Origin: JAPXRI01 sp033813635
GTDB taxonomy: Bacteria > Bacillota > Clostridia > Oscillospirales > QAMX01
DNA: 45,730 nt
Assembly (NCBI GenBank): GCA_033813635.1
Contig: JAPXRI010000021.1
Location: forward strand, 1-45,730
Reading direction: 5' to 3'
The notes under the pieces are model-generated. The model was not told where the DNA came from, searched no databases, and saw nothing but the letters and a program-made list of their open reading frames with translations. The position numbers and the translations under genes were made by a program. Shown piece after piece: positions 1 to 8,700 of the stretch. Positions within the stretch are counted from its first letter, which is position 1. Every line of letters begins with the position of its first letter.

Positions 1-128
1 CTTGCTGTGTTGGTGTGTGGTAACTCAACTTTAGCACAGGTTCTTCCTATTCGCTACCTTTTTTATTCGCCTGTGTAACACATCTATTGTAATCCTACAT
101 TTTAAAATTTATTCCTGAAAAATAACAC
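1..128. other. Leading stretch with no assigned gene
   Basis: An open + strand frame runs in from the left edge and stops at TAA 76-78, giving 25 residues that end in LFYSPV. I recognise no family, and the fragment is short enough to be chance. It could be the tail of a gene or mobile element that lies outside the window. The rest, up to the tRNA promoter, is AT-rich and featureless. Confidence 0.25.
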
Positions 129-157
129 TTGACAACCGCTTTTTCCCGTGATAGAAT
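129..157 (+). promoter_or_regulatory. Sigma-A promoter of the tRNA operon
   Basis: A perfect -35 TTGACA at 129-134 and a -10 TAGAAT at 152-157 are separated by exactly 17 bases. The first tRNA begins 21 bases after the -10. This is the only strong promoter seen before the five tRNAs, so they are probably co-transcribed. Confidence 0.85.
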
Positions 158-178
158 AGTCAAGCTATTGTAAGTTAC

Positions 179-252
<74 letters not shown>

Positions 253-279
253 TTTTGCGCTTTGCGGCTTAAGGGATAT

Positions 280-356
<77 letters not shown>

Positions 357-367
357 TTATTGATCTG

Positions 368-444
368 GTGGGTGTAGCTCAGCTGGTTAGAGTACCAGGT
401 TGTGGCCCTGGGGGTCATCGGTTCGAAACCGATCACCCACCCCA
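368..444 (+). tRNA. tRNA-His (anticodon GTG)
   Basis: The acceptor arms GTGGGTG and CACCCAC pair, with discriminator C73 at 441 and CCA at 442-444. The base before the gene (367) is G, consistent with the G-1:C73 identity pair of tRNA-His. The anticodon stem CCAGG/CCTGG encloses TTGTGGC, giving GTG. About 119 bases with no other gene follow before the next tRNA. Confidence 0.95.
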
Positions 445-563
445 TTCAATATTCTTTATTCGGGCCGGCGGACTCAGCGTCAAACCGTATTTTAGACCGA
501 GAAAGCGCAAGGTTTAAGGCGAATCTCCCGGCGGGGGTAATCTGTTATCCCCTGCAACAACAT

Positions 564-639
564 TGGGATGTCGCCAAGTCGGCAAGGCACGGGACTTTGA
601 CTCCCGCATCCGCAGGTTCGAGTCCTGCCATCCCAGCCA
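564..639 (+). tRNA. tRNA-Gln (anticodon TTG)
   Basis: The acceptor arms TGGGATG and CATCCCA pair, including the U1:A72 pair typical of tRNA-Gln. The discriminator is G and CCA is encoded at 637-639. The anticodon stem CGGGA/TCCCG encloses CTTTGAC, giving TTG. Confidence 0.95.
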
Positions 640-643
640 CCAT

Positions 644-719
644 GATCCATTAGCTCAGTCGGCAGAGCACCTGCCTTTTAAGCAGGGTGTCCCGCGTTCG
701 AATCGCGGATGGATCACCA
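644..719 (+). tRNA. tRNA-Lys (anticodon TTT)
   Basis: The acceptor arms GATCCAT and ATGGATC pair, with discriminator A and CCA encoded at 717-719. The anticodon stem CCTGC/GCAGG encloses CTTTTAA, giving TTT. It follows tRNA-Gln by 4 bases and is the last gene of the operon. Confidence 0.95.
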
Positions 720-779
720 GAAATACCATAACCGAACGTAAAGCATTTTTCTTTCTTTTGGCGAGAGGTTCGGCTTAAC

Positions 780-820
780 AGTCTTCGGGAACTGATATTC
801 CTGAAGACTTTTGGTTTTTT
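780..820 (+). terminator. Rho-independent terminator of the tRNA operon
   Basis: An 11-bp stem (780-790 with 799-809, one G:U pair) is followed by TTTTGGTTTTTT on the + strand. It also lies just past the stop of the convergent GGDEF gene, but the U-run favours + strand use. Confidence 0.8.
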
Positions 821-836
821 AAACGCATTTTTCGGA

Positions 837-1928
837 TTATTTCGTTTTACCGGCCTTATGCTTTTTCTTATGGTCATACATCCGGTCGTCGGCCTCTTTA
901 AGTATTTTTTTAAAGTCCATGGGTTCGTCCCCTTTGAAGACGCGGTATCCGTAGGCCACCGTCGGCATACGCTTGTCTTTTTCCTCCGAAAGCGCTTTAG
1001 TCAGCTTTTCCAGCTGGCTTTCAATCTTTTCCCTGTCGGTTACCCTGCTGAGAACACAGAACTCATCCCCGCCGACGCGAAAACAGATATAGCGGTCGTC
1101 AAGCTCTCTTCTGAGAATAGACGCCAGTGTTTTTAAGACGCTGTCTCCGTAGTCGTGACCGTAGGTGTCGTTTATTGCTTTAAAGTCGTTAATGTCAAGA
1201 TTGATTATTGAGAAAGCTTTTCGTCCCGTAATCCGCCTTAAGATTTTTTTATAAGCCGCCCGGTTGTACAGCTCCGTCAGCGTGTCAAAGCTGCTGTCAA
1301 ATTCGGACATCAGGAAATAATACAGGAACAAGGCCATGACAACGCAGTGCCAGGAGGAGTAAACCGACGGGACAAAAAGCTGCACGCTGGTACCCGCCAC
1401 GGTAAACAGAGCCAGCGCGATCAACCTGCCTTTAATCGGATAATTATATTTTTTAACGTTATACAGCGCGCTGACGGCGAGAAGAGTCAGGTTGACGATA
1501 TAAGCCGCCACAAACACATAAAAGAAGCCGCCTCTCTGATACTGATTGTCCCGGTCGACATAGAATATCAGCCCTAAAAACGGAGAGAGTACCGCCGCGG
1601 CGGCGTTGAGCAGCGACGGCAGAATAAATACGCACCAGGTTCTGCGGATTTTTATCTCGGATATGAAAATCAGAGCAATCGGGATTAACGGCGTAAGCGT
1701 AAAGCCCAGAACATTGCAGAGAATATTCAGAGCCCTCAGTCTCGCGCCTGCACCGTTTGTCAGTATCGTCCCCGCCTCAGAGAGAATTACCGCAACTGTG
1801 AGCAGGATACCGTATAAAAACGGCTTTTTTCGGTCGTTTCTAAGGATATGGCTGTCTCTCAACATGGCATACAGCAGAATAAGCGCGACAACGTCGATGG
1901 CGTATGTGGCAATATAGTTTTTAAGCAT
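837..1928 (-). CDS. Membrane-anchored GGDEF protein, probable diguanylate cyclase
   Basis: This 363-residue protein probably makes c-di-GMP from two GTP. Residues about 1-205 are mostly hydrophobic, with roughly seven to eight membrane segments separated by short charged loops; I cannot name this sensor region. The GGDEF domain covers about 212-355. It starts with the usual DTLTELYNR entry motif and has an intact GGDEF signature at 286-290. The allosteric RxxD I-site expected five residues before GGDEF is absent (DDRY there), so product inhibition may be weak. The ATG has a clear AAGGAGG nine bases upstream. DUF2079 ends 47 bases upstream on the same strand, so co-transcription is possible. 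The cyclase call rests on the intact signature; the sensed signal is unknown. Confidence 0.85.
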   Translation of the reverse strand: MLKNYIATYAIDVVALILLYAMLRDSHILRNDRKKPFLYGILLTVAVILSEAGTILTNGAGARLRALNILCNVLGFTLTPLIPIALIFISEIKIRRTWCVFILPSLLNAAAAVLSPFLGLIFYVDRDNQYQRGGFFYVFVAAYIVNLTLLAVSALYNVKKYNYPIKGRLIALALFTVAGTSVQLFVPSVYSSWHCVVMALFLYYFLMSEFDSSFDTLTELYNRAAYKKILRRITGRKAFSIINLDINDFKAINDTYGHDYGDSVLKTLASILRRELDDRYICFRVGGDEFCVLSRVTDREKIESQLEKLTKALSEEKDKRMPTVAYGYRVFKGDEPMDFKKILKEADDRMYDHKKKHKAGKTK

Positions 1929-1975
1929 ACAGCTACGCCTCCTTACGGCGGATTACACCCACCCCAAACGAGCAG

Positions 1976-3739
1976 TCAATGCTTTTTTTTTACGAACAGC
2001 GCGACGATATCTTCTCTCTCATCGACAAGGGTATACCCCTTTGCGGCCATGTTGTCATACTCTTCCCCGATCTGATCATCCTTCAGCCCTCTGAAGTCCA
2101 GTACGATATATTCGGTCTCATTCTGGGACGGGTATTGGTAGATCAAGTCGCGGTTGGCGATATGGGGCAGAAGAAACGTAGACGCCGTCACGCTCGCGTC
2201 CTCCGGGATTTCTTCCAGCACTTCGTTGATCGAGTTTATCACGGTCAGATTGTTATAATAGCTCCCCATATAGCCGCTCTTGCCCGACATCGTTGCCGAG
2301 AACACCAGAATCGTGGAGGCGGCGGAGCCGACGGAGAGCAGAAAACGCGGCTTCATCTCCTCCAGGTCCGCGAAATTCATCACCGTGAGGTAGAACAACA
2401 GCGCCGCCACACCGTAAGTATACTGGAAGTCAATCGAGTGCTGATAGACATAATCGGGCATCAGGTTGACCAGCACAAGTGGGATAAGCAGGATATATCT
2501 TGAGATTTTTTTCGTTATCAGCGGCAAAAACAGCAGCGGCAGCAGCATTTCGAACAAAAATACAAGCTTATCACTGTCCAGGCACTCGCGAATGACGCGC
2601 GCGGGGTTGACAAAGACCGAAGTAACGATACCGAAAAACCCGTCGTCCGAAATATTGGCGTAGCGCCATGTCATCGCGCCGCGGCCGAAATTATTGAGCA
2701 GCGCCACCGCGCCGGCGAAATACGCGATCGCGCCGAGGAAGAGCGCGGTCCCGTGCTTATGCTCCCGCCTTCCCAAAAGAAGATACAGGCCCGCGACCGA
2801 GACATAAATCGGCGCGTCTTCCTTAACCATGCATACGAGCGCCGCGAACACGTACATCCACGGGATTTTTCGTTTCTCATAGAAGTACAGCATCCAGAGG
2901 AGCAGCGGGGTCAGCATGACGTTCTCGTGGAAATCGTAAAACGCGCCGCCGGTCAGCGCCGGGTACATCAGGTAGGCAACACAAAACATCGCGCGGGCGT
3001 AATTCGGCAGCGTGTATTTTTTCGTTATAAGCCACAGCGGCACTACGCCCGAGACAATAACGGCGGCCTGGACAATGAGGAGGGTTTCAGGTCTCGGAAC
3101 CAACGCGAAAAACGGCAGCAGCAGGTAATACGCCGGCGAGATATGCACAGCGAAATGCGAGAGAAGCGTGTCCCTCTCGCTGGTTACAAGCGGCAGAAAA
3201 CGCTCCTTCATGTTGTAGAACATGTTGACGAAGAGGCCGAAGTCGAAATTCGAGGAGCAAAACGCCAGATACCGGTAAACGGTAAAAACGCCGATGAACA
3301 GGGCGGAAAACCACGTGGCCGCGAGAACTAGCGCGAAGGCGTGCTTTTTTTCAAGGTCCGTTTCCGGTACGGAAAGCCTGCCCTTATCAAAACAAAACAC
3401 CGTCACGGCCGCCAGTACCGCTATCAGCGCCGCGCTCAGGATAAACTCCCTGAATTTCAAAACGTAGACAAGGGAGGCAAAACAAGCGGTGGCGAGGAGC
3501 GCGGCGTAATCGGCCTTCTCCTTCAGCCACGGAAGCAGCGACAAAAGCGTTATCACGGCGAAGAACACGGCCATAACGGCCATGCCCTTGGGAATTATAC
3601 TATAACCGTAGGTTTTTGCGCCGATGTCGCCGCCGAAAAATATAATAAGCACCGCGTTCGCAAAAAGCCAGGAGGCGATTAGCCTCACCGTGAGTTTTTC
3701 GCCTGTTTTTCGCAAATCCAGTCTATCCATGTATTTCAA
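1976..3739 (-). CDS. DUF2079 family multi-pass membrane protein
   Basis: This 587-residue integral membrane protein has about a dozen hydrophobic segments. Between the first few helices it carries the DUF2079-type region (residues about 150-240), with the NFDFGLFVN and LLSHFAVHISP stretches. The family resembles GT-C glycosyltransferases, but its function is not established. A soluble C-terminal tail of about 80 residues follows the last helix. The best start is TTG at 3739, five bases after a GAGAGG; an in-frame ATG at 3730 is too far from that site. The GGDEF gene follows 47 bases downstream. No convincing promoter was found in the 196 bases shared with the divergent gene at 3936. Confidence 0.8.
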   Translation of the reverse strand: MKYMDRLDLRKTGEKLTVRLIASWLFANAVLIIFFGGDIGAKTYGYSIIPKGMAVMAVFFAVITLLSLLPWLKEKADYAALLATACFASLVYVLKFREFILSAALIAVLAAVTVFCFDKGRLSVPETDLEKKHAFALVLAATWFSALFIGVFTVYRYLAFCSSNFDFGLFVNMFYNMKERFLPLVTSERDTLLSHFAVHISPAYYLLLPFFALVPRPETLLIVQAAVIVSGVVPLWLITKKYTLPNYARAMFCVAYLMYPALTGGAFYDFHENVMLTPLLLWMLYFYEKRKIPWMYVFAALVCMVKEDAPIYVSVAGLYLLLGRREHKHGTALFLGAIAYFAGAVALLNNFGRGAMTWRYANISDDGFFGIVTSVFVNPARVIRECLDSDKLVFLFEMLLPLLFLPLITKKISRYILLIPLVLVNLMPDYVYQHSIDFQYTYGVAALLFYLTVMNFADLEEMKPRFLLSVGSAASTILVFSATMSGKSGYMGSYYNNLTVINSINEVLEEIPEDASVTASTFLLPHIANRDLIYQYPSQNETEYIVLDFRGLKDDQIGEEYDNMAAKGYTLVDEREDIVALFVKKKH

Positions 3740-3897
3740 ACGTTCCTCTCCAAGGGAATCGCACGGTTTCGGTCAAGCCGGATTCTAAGCCTGGCAGGCT
3801 GAAAACACGAAACTCATGCTTAAAGATTATTTTACTCCGGCGCGCCCATTTATTCCCTTTTTAGTCCTTATTGCAGATAACTTTTAGATTTTTCGTA

Positions 3898-3906
3898 TGC
3901 TATAAT
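3898..3906 (+). promoter_or_regulatory. Extended -10 promoter of the beta-propeller gene
   Basis: TGC-TATAAT forms an extended -10 element with no good -35 at the right distance. A GGAGG at 3923-3927 lies eight bases before the ATG at 3936, so the leader is short. The rest of the 3740-3935 gap holds no other feature I can support. Confidence 0.6.
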
Positions 3907-3935
3907 ATGAAAAAATCCCTGCGGAGGTAATCTTT

Positions 3936-5315
3936 ATGATAACAAAACTGTTTTTTGACCGGTACCATATTTCAATGCACGGGCTTATGATGCAGACAAG
4001 GGGCGAATGCGCGTTTGAATGCTGCCCGCCGCAAAAACCGGACAAGCCCTTCCTCACCGCCGACAGACCGTGGGAATCCATGTCATGCGGCTGGGGAACG
4101 CTGATGATCGAGAACGGGCTGTACCGCCTTTGGTACGAAGCCTGGGACAAGGAATATACGCACGACTGTGACGGTAGACTCTGCTACGCCGAGAGCACCG
4201 ACGGTGTCAACTGGGTCAAGCCCTCGCTCGGCATTATCGAATACAAGGGGAGCCGCGACAACAACATAGTAATCGATCGCTCTACGGTTAACGGCTTCGG
4301 CTTTCACGGGCACAGCATTTTCGTCGACCCCACAAGCCCGGCATGCGCAAGATACCGCTGCGTCTATCTCGGCCATGTCCCCCGCGCAGGCCACGGCGAC
4401 ATGACTGTTATGAGCACCGCTTACTCGCCGGACGGTCTTCACTGGACCTGGGGCGCGCCCGATCTCCCGAACGATTTCCTGCACCCCGGTACGACCTCGT
4501 TCGGAAGCGACACCCAGTGCGTCGTCCGCTGGGACAACGAGCTCCGCAAATACGTCGGATACTTCCGCACCTGGGCGCCCAACGGCTGCCGCACAATCGC
4601 CCGGAGCGAGACAAACACCCTTTACGATTGGCCCGTACCGAAAACGATTCTTTCGCCGGACAACCTTGACGCGTACAACTCGGACTACTACAACAGCGCC
4701 GCCTCAAAATACTGTTCCGGCGGGGATATCGGGCATTTTATGTTCATCTCGGTTTTCGACCATTTAAGCGACACCTTGGACGTAAGGCTCGCCACAAGCC
4801 GCGACGGCATAATTTACGACAGATTCGACCGCAAACCTTTTATTAAGAACGACCGACCCTTCGACTCCGGCGGGGTATATGTCTGCCCGGGCATTCAAAC
4901 CGTCGGAGGCGAGTGTGTTATGGCGTATTCGGCAACCGCCCGAAAGCACGGCGAAAGCGAAGCAACTATCAATTACTCGGGCGGACTTGTGATGCTTAAG
5001 TTTAAGCGCGACAGATTCCAGGGACTTGACACAAAAACAAAGTTTGAGTTCGCCGTTGTAGGCGAAATCGACCCGCGCTGTCCGATTACCGTAAACGCCG
5101 ACATTCGCGGGAGCCTGCGGGCAGGTCTGATCGAGGGCGGAGCATACGGGCGCTATATCGAGGGCTTCGCGCCCGAGGACTGCGTCCCCCTGAAGGGCGA
5201 CGGCACCGACCTTGAGCTTCGCTGGCGCGGAGGGAAGCCCTCGGCGGAGAAAGCCGAGCTGAAAATCCTGCTTGAGGACGCGACTATCTACTCAGTCACC
5301 TCTCACGACGATTGA
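3936..5315 (+). CDS. Uncharacterised beta-propeller glycosidase-like protein
   Basis: This 459-residue protein has no signal peptide or membrane segment, so it is probably cytoplasmic. It repeats short blade motifs of the type found in the GH32/GH43/GH130 five-bladed propellers: STDGVNW near residue 88, SPDGLHW near 164 and TSRDGIIYD near 288. Acidic residues occur in several blades, including DRPWES near the start. These are common in glycan-active propellers, but I cannot assign a family or catalytic residues with confidence. It resembles unnamed proteins usually annotated as GH32 N-terminal-like. The gene is single, has its own promoter and overlaps the end of convergent rluA by 13 bases. 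A structural role or a different hydrolase activity is possible. Confidence 0.6.
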   Translation: MITKLFFDRYHISMHGLMMQTRGECAFECCPPQKPDKPFLTADRPWESMSCGWGTLMIENGLYRLWYEAWDKEYTHDCDGRLCYAESTDGVNWVKPSLGIIEYKGSRDNNIVIDRSTVNGFGFHGHSIFVDPTSPACARYRCVYLGHVPRAGHGDMTVMSTAYSPDGLHWTWGAPDLPNDFLHPGTTSFGSDTQCVVRWDNELRKYVGYFRTWAPNGCRTIARSETNTLYDWPVPKTILSPDNLDAYNSDYYNSAASKYCSGGDIGHFMFISVFDHLSDTLDVRLATSRDGIIYDRFDRKPFIKNDRPFDSGGVYVCPGIQTVGGECVMAYSATARKHGESEATINYSGGLVMLKFKRDRFQGLDTKTKFEFAVVGEIDPRCPITVNADIRGSLRAGLIEGGAYGRYIEGFAPEDCVPLKGDGTDLELRWRGGKPSAEKAELKILLEDATIYSVTSHDD

Positions 5316-6190
5316 GCTCTGAATATCAGCCCCCGCATATCTTCGGGGAGCGCTGACCTTACGGTGACCTTTTTCCCTGAAAGAGGGTTTAAAAAGCTTA
5401 TCTCGGCGACGTGCAGAGCCTGCCTCGCGATGACCTCCGTATTGCCGCCGTAAAGCTGGTCCCCGCAGAGCGGGAATCCCTTATATGCGCAGTGGACTCT
5501 TATCTGATGGGTTCTCCCCGTTTCTATCACGAAGCGAAGCAGGGAGAACCCGTTTTTTTCGCATATTTTCCAGTAGCGGGTGACCGCCCTCCTGCCGTCG
5601 CCCCGCACTGTCCGCTTCGGGAGAAATTCCGTCTCTCTCTCGATACACGCGTCGATCGTGCCTTCCGGCTCTGTTACAGCCCTATCCGTTATTCCGTAGT
5701 ATACCTTTAAGATGCCCGACCTGTCAATACTTGCCACAAGTTTGTTTTTCGCGATCAGCACGGTCCCGGTGGTGTCCGCGTCAAGCCGCGTCAGCGGCCG
5801 GAACACAATGTCCGGGTACAGGGAAGCAAACGCGTTCGCGAGAGTATCGTAGACATGCGCGCGGGAGGGGTGAACCGTCATGCCGGCGGGCTTGTCCATT
5901 ACCACAAAATCCTCGTCCTCGTATAAAACGGGGACGGCCGCGCCCGATGGGGCGATGTTGCAGACCTTCCCGCAGTCGTCAAAACTCTCCGGCAGGAAAA
6001 CCTCGATCTTATCCCCGGGTTTTACTTTCGAATTCAGTCTCGCCGGCTCCCCGTTCACGAGCACGCCGCCGTCATTTTTCCTCAGATTGATAAGCAGACT
6101 CCGCGTTGCGCAGAGTCTGCTTCTTAGGTATGATGATAGCTTTTGCTCTTGTACGATATCACAGGCGGTAAGCCCGAATCGTCTGGCCAT
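5303..6190 (-). CDS. RluA-family RNA pseudouridine synthase
   Basis: This 295-residue enzyme converts uridine to pseudouridine in rRNA or tRNA. An S4-like RNA-binding region covers about 14-75. The catalytic domain follows, with the RLDADTTG motif and catalytic Asp at 137, and the family motif RTHQIRVH near 224. The motif normally reads RLDxxTSG; here the Ser is Thr. The target base cannot be told from sequence. The gene is last in the dnaB-tilS-hpt-ftsH-rluA run and starts nine bases after the ftsH stop. It has no clear ribosome site, suggesting translational coupling. Confidence 0.9.
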   Translation of the reverse strand: MARRFGLTACDIVQEQKLSSYLRSRLCATRSLLINLRKNDGGVLVNGEPARLNSKVKPGDKIEVFLPESFDDCGKVCNIAPSGAAVPVLYEDEDFVVMDKPAGMTVHPSRAHVYDTLANAFASLYPDIVFRPLTRLDADTTGTVLIAKNKLVASIDRSGILKVYYGITDRAVTEPEGTIDACIERETEFLPKRTVRGDGRRAVTRYWKICEKNGFSLLRFVIETGRTHQIRVHCAYKGFPLCGDQLYGGNTEVIARQALHVAEISFLNPLSGKKVTVRSALPEDMRGLIFRAQSS

Positions 6191-6199
6191 AGTGATATT

Positions 6200-8101
6200 T
6201 TACGCGTTTGCCGGCGCCGGAGGAATAGCATCCGGTCCGTCGTTTCGCAGAATCGTATCGACAGCCGGCGTCCCGTCGCCCGCGTCAAAGAGGGCGTTGA
6301 ACTCGTCGGCCTCCATCTTCTCATGCTCCAGCAGGTAATCCGCAACGGACTTGACCTTGTCGGCCTTCAGGCTCAGGATGTCGCGGGCGCGGTTATAGGA
6401 TTCCTCGATGATATTCTTGATCTCTCGGTCTATTTTCGCGGCGATCTCCTCGGAGTAATTCCGGACGGTGCCGAAGTCCCTGCCGATAAAGATCTCGTCG
6501 TGCCCGGATGTAAACGCGACGGGGCCGAGGTCGTCGCTCATCCCGTATTTCATCACCATCTTGCGGGCCGTCTCGGTCGCGCGGCTGATATCGTTTGAAG
6601 CGCCGGTGGAAATATCGTCAAGGAACAGCTTTTCCGAGACTCTTCCGCCCAGCAGCGTGACGATATCCTCAAGCATTTCGCTCTTAGAGGCAAAGGATTT
6701 ATCCTCCGACGGGAGCGAAAGCGTATATCCCCCGGCGACGCCCCTCGGGATAATCGATATCTGGTGCACCGGCGGCTGGGTCGGCAGGAACCTTGTGACC
6801 ACGGCGTGGCCGGCCTCGTGGTAGGCCGTGAGCTTTTTCTCCTTTTCCGACACAACCTTGCTCTTCTTCTCCGGACCGGCAATGACCTTGACCATCGCCT
6901 CCGAGAGTTCGTCCATGGATATTTTCTTCTTGCCCCTGCGCGCCGTCAGCAGTGCGGCTTCGTTTAGCAGATTCTCCAGCTCGGCAGGGCTGAAGCCGGC
7001 CGTCGAGCGGGCGATGATGCTTAAATCCGCCCCGCGGTCGAGCTGTTTGCCGCGGGCATGTATTTTAAGAATGGCCTCGCGGGCTTTGACGTCCGGAAGT
7101 CCGATAACGACCTGCCTGTCAAACCTGCCCGGGCGCAGAAGCGCCGTATCGAGGATATCGGGTCTGTTCGTGGCGGCGATGATAATGACGCCCTCGTTTG
7201 TGGAAAAGCCGTCCATCTCCACAAGCAGCTGGTTCAGTGTCTGCTCCCGCTCGTCGTGTCCGCCGCCGAGACCGGCGCCGCGCTGTCTGCCCACCGCGTC
7301 GATCTCATCGATAAAGATGATTGAAGGCTGGTTCCGCTTCGCTTGGTCAAACAGGTCGCGCACTCTCGAGGCGCCGACGCCGACGTACATTTCGACGAAA
7401 TCCGAACCAGATATCGATAAAAACGGCACGCCCGCCTCTCCGGCCACAGCCTTCGCGAGATAGGTCTTACCTGTTCCCGGAGGCCCGACGAGCAGAACGC
7501 CCTTCGGCACATGCGCGCCGAGATCCGTATACTTTCTCGGATCCTTCAGAAAATCAACGATCTCGCTTAACTCCTCTTTTTCCTCGTCAGCGCCCGCCAC
7601 ATCGGCGAACGTAATTTTCTTTTTTGAGTCTATGTGGACCCGGGTTCTGGCCTTGCCGAACGACATGGCCTTCCCGCCGCCGCTCGCCTGGCGCATCATG
7701 AAATACCAGAGCACGATGACCACGCCGAACAGCAAAATATACGGTATGAAGCTGGCCCACCACGGCGTTTCCGTCGGCGGGATATAGTCATAGCTCTGAA
7801 CCGTCTGCGTGCCCGCAGCCGCCTGAGCGTCCATAATTTTTGACACATCTTCTATAAACAGCGAAAGATACGGAACATCGTATTTGACGATCGTACCGTC
7901 ATATAGCTCCAGCGTAAGGTCGGTATCCTTGACGACAAAGGTCTTGACTTCGGCGTTTTTAAAATAATCGATGATGTCCGAATAAGTTATGGTTTTGCCT
8001 GTGCCCGTATTGTCGAACAGGAGCGTCAACGCCAGTATCAATAAGGCGAACATGGCGAGGTAGAGTATCGCGCCCTTAACATTTTTCTTCAAATAATTCA
8101 C
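6200..8101 (-). CDS. ftsH: ATP-dependent zinc metalloprotease FtsH
   Basis: FtsH is a membrane-bound hexameric AAA+ protease that degrades membrane and regulatory proteins. This 633-residue copy has a membrane helix at about 10-28, an extracytoplasmic loop, and a second helix at about 117-135. The AAA module has Walker A GPPGTGKT at 206-213, Walker B IIFIDE at 261-266 and the arginine-finger region RPGRFDR near 323. The zinc site is HEAGH at 428-432. The start is GTG at 8101, six bases after GGAG. It lies 38 bases after hpt, the common hpt-ftsH order of Bacillota. The length is normal and nothing is missing. Confidence 0.97.
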   Translation of the reverse strand: MNYLKKNVKGAILYLAMFALLILALTLLFDNTGTGKTITYSDIIDYFKNAEVKTFVVKDTDLTLELYDGTIVKYDVPYLSLFIEDVSKIMDAQAAAGTQTVQSYDYIPPTETPWWASFIPYILLFGVVIVLWYFMMRQASGGGKAMSFGKARTRVHIDSKKKITFADVAGADEEKEELSEIVDFLKDPRKYTDLGAHVPKGVLLVGPPGTGKTYLAKAVAGEAGVPFLSISGSDFVEMYVGVGASRVRDLFDQAKRNQPSIIFIDEIDAVGRQRGAGLGGGHDEREQTLNQLLVEMDGFSTNEGVIIIAATNRPDILDTALLRPGRFDRQVVIGLPDVKAREAILKIHARGKQLDRGADLSIIARSTAGFSPAELENLLNEAALLTARRGKKKISMDELSEAMVKVIAGPEKKSKVVSEKEKKLTAYHEAGHAVVTRFLPTQPPVHQISIIPRGVAGGYTLSLPSEDKSFASKSEMLEDIVTLLGGRVSEKLFLDDISTGASNDISRATETARKMVMKYGMSDDLGPVAFTSGHDEIFIGRDFGTVRNYSEEIAAKIDREIKNIIEESYNRARDILSLKADKVKSVADYLLEHEKMEADEFNALFDAGDGTPAVDTILRNDGPDAIPPAPANA

Positions 8102-8139
8102 GCCTTTCTCCGCGGGCTTCTTTTACCCCGCTGGAAGTT

Positions 8140-8679
8140 TTATTTCGAATAGACCTCTCGTTTCAGTATACCGATGTAGGGGAGGTTCCGGTATTTTTCA
8201 GCGTAATCGAGCCCGTAGCCGACGACAAACTCATCGGGAATCTTAAATCCGGAGTAGTCGACTGCGACGGGTACGGTGCGTCTCTCCGGCTTGTCAAGCA
8301 GCGTGCAGAGACGAATTGACGCGGCACTGCGGGCTCTCAGCATCTCGAAGATGTAGGAAAGCGTCAGACCGCTGTCGAGTATGTCCTCGACAACGATGAT
8401 ATGTTTATTGGTTATGTCATGGTCAAGGTCCTTTAAAATCCGGACGACGCCGTTGCTTTTGTGACCTTTTCCGTATGAGGAAACGCTCATAAAATCTATC
8501 TCGCAGTCAATGGTGATCTCGCGCATCAGATCAGCCATAAACACGACCGAGCCCTTTAAAACGCTCACCAGCAAAGGGTTTTTCCCCTCGTAATCACGGC
8601 TTATCGCCTGTCCGAGCTCAGCGACCTTTTTTTTCAGGTCGGCCTCGCTTAATAAAACCCTTGCGATATCGTTTGTCAT
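8140..8679 (-). CDS. hpt: Hypoxanthine phosphoribosyltransferase
   Basis: This purine-salvage enzyme joins hypoxanthine or guanine to PRPP, giving IMP or GMP. The 179 residues match family length. The PRPP-binding loop is at about 94-107 (IIVVEDILDSGLTL), and the LKGSVVFMADL loop I is at 41-51. The ATG at 8679 follows GAGGGG by seven bases. It sits between tilS and ftsH, the order well known in Bacillota. Confidence 0.95.
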   Translation of the reverse strand: MTNDIARVLLSEADLKKKVAELGQAISRDYEGKNPLLVSVLKGSVVFMADLMREITIDCEIDFMSVSSYGKGHKSNGVVRILKDLDHDITNKHIIVVEDILDSGLTLSYIFEMLRARSAASIRLCTLLDKPERRTVPVAVDYSGFKIPDEFVVGYGLDYAEKYRNLPYIGILKREVYSK

Positions 8680-8700
8680 AATAATACCCCTCAGTAAATT

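Noticed and set aside
6200..8101. Long antisense frames over ftsH (for example 6828-7463 +)
   Set aside because: They are shadows of a clear, conserved gene and have no ribosome site or family match.
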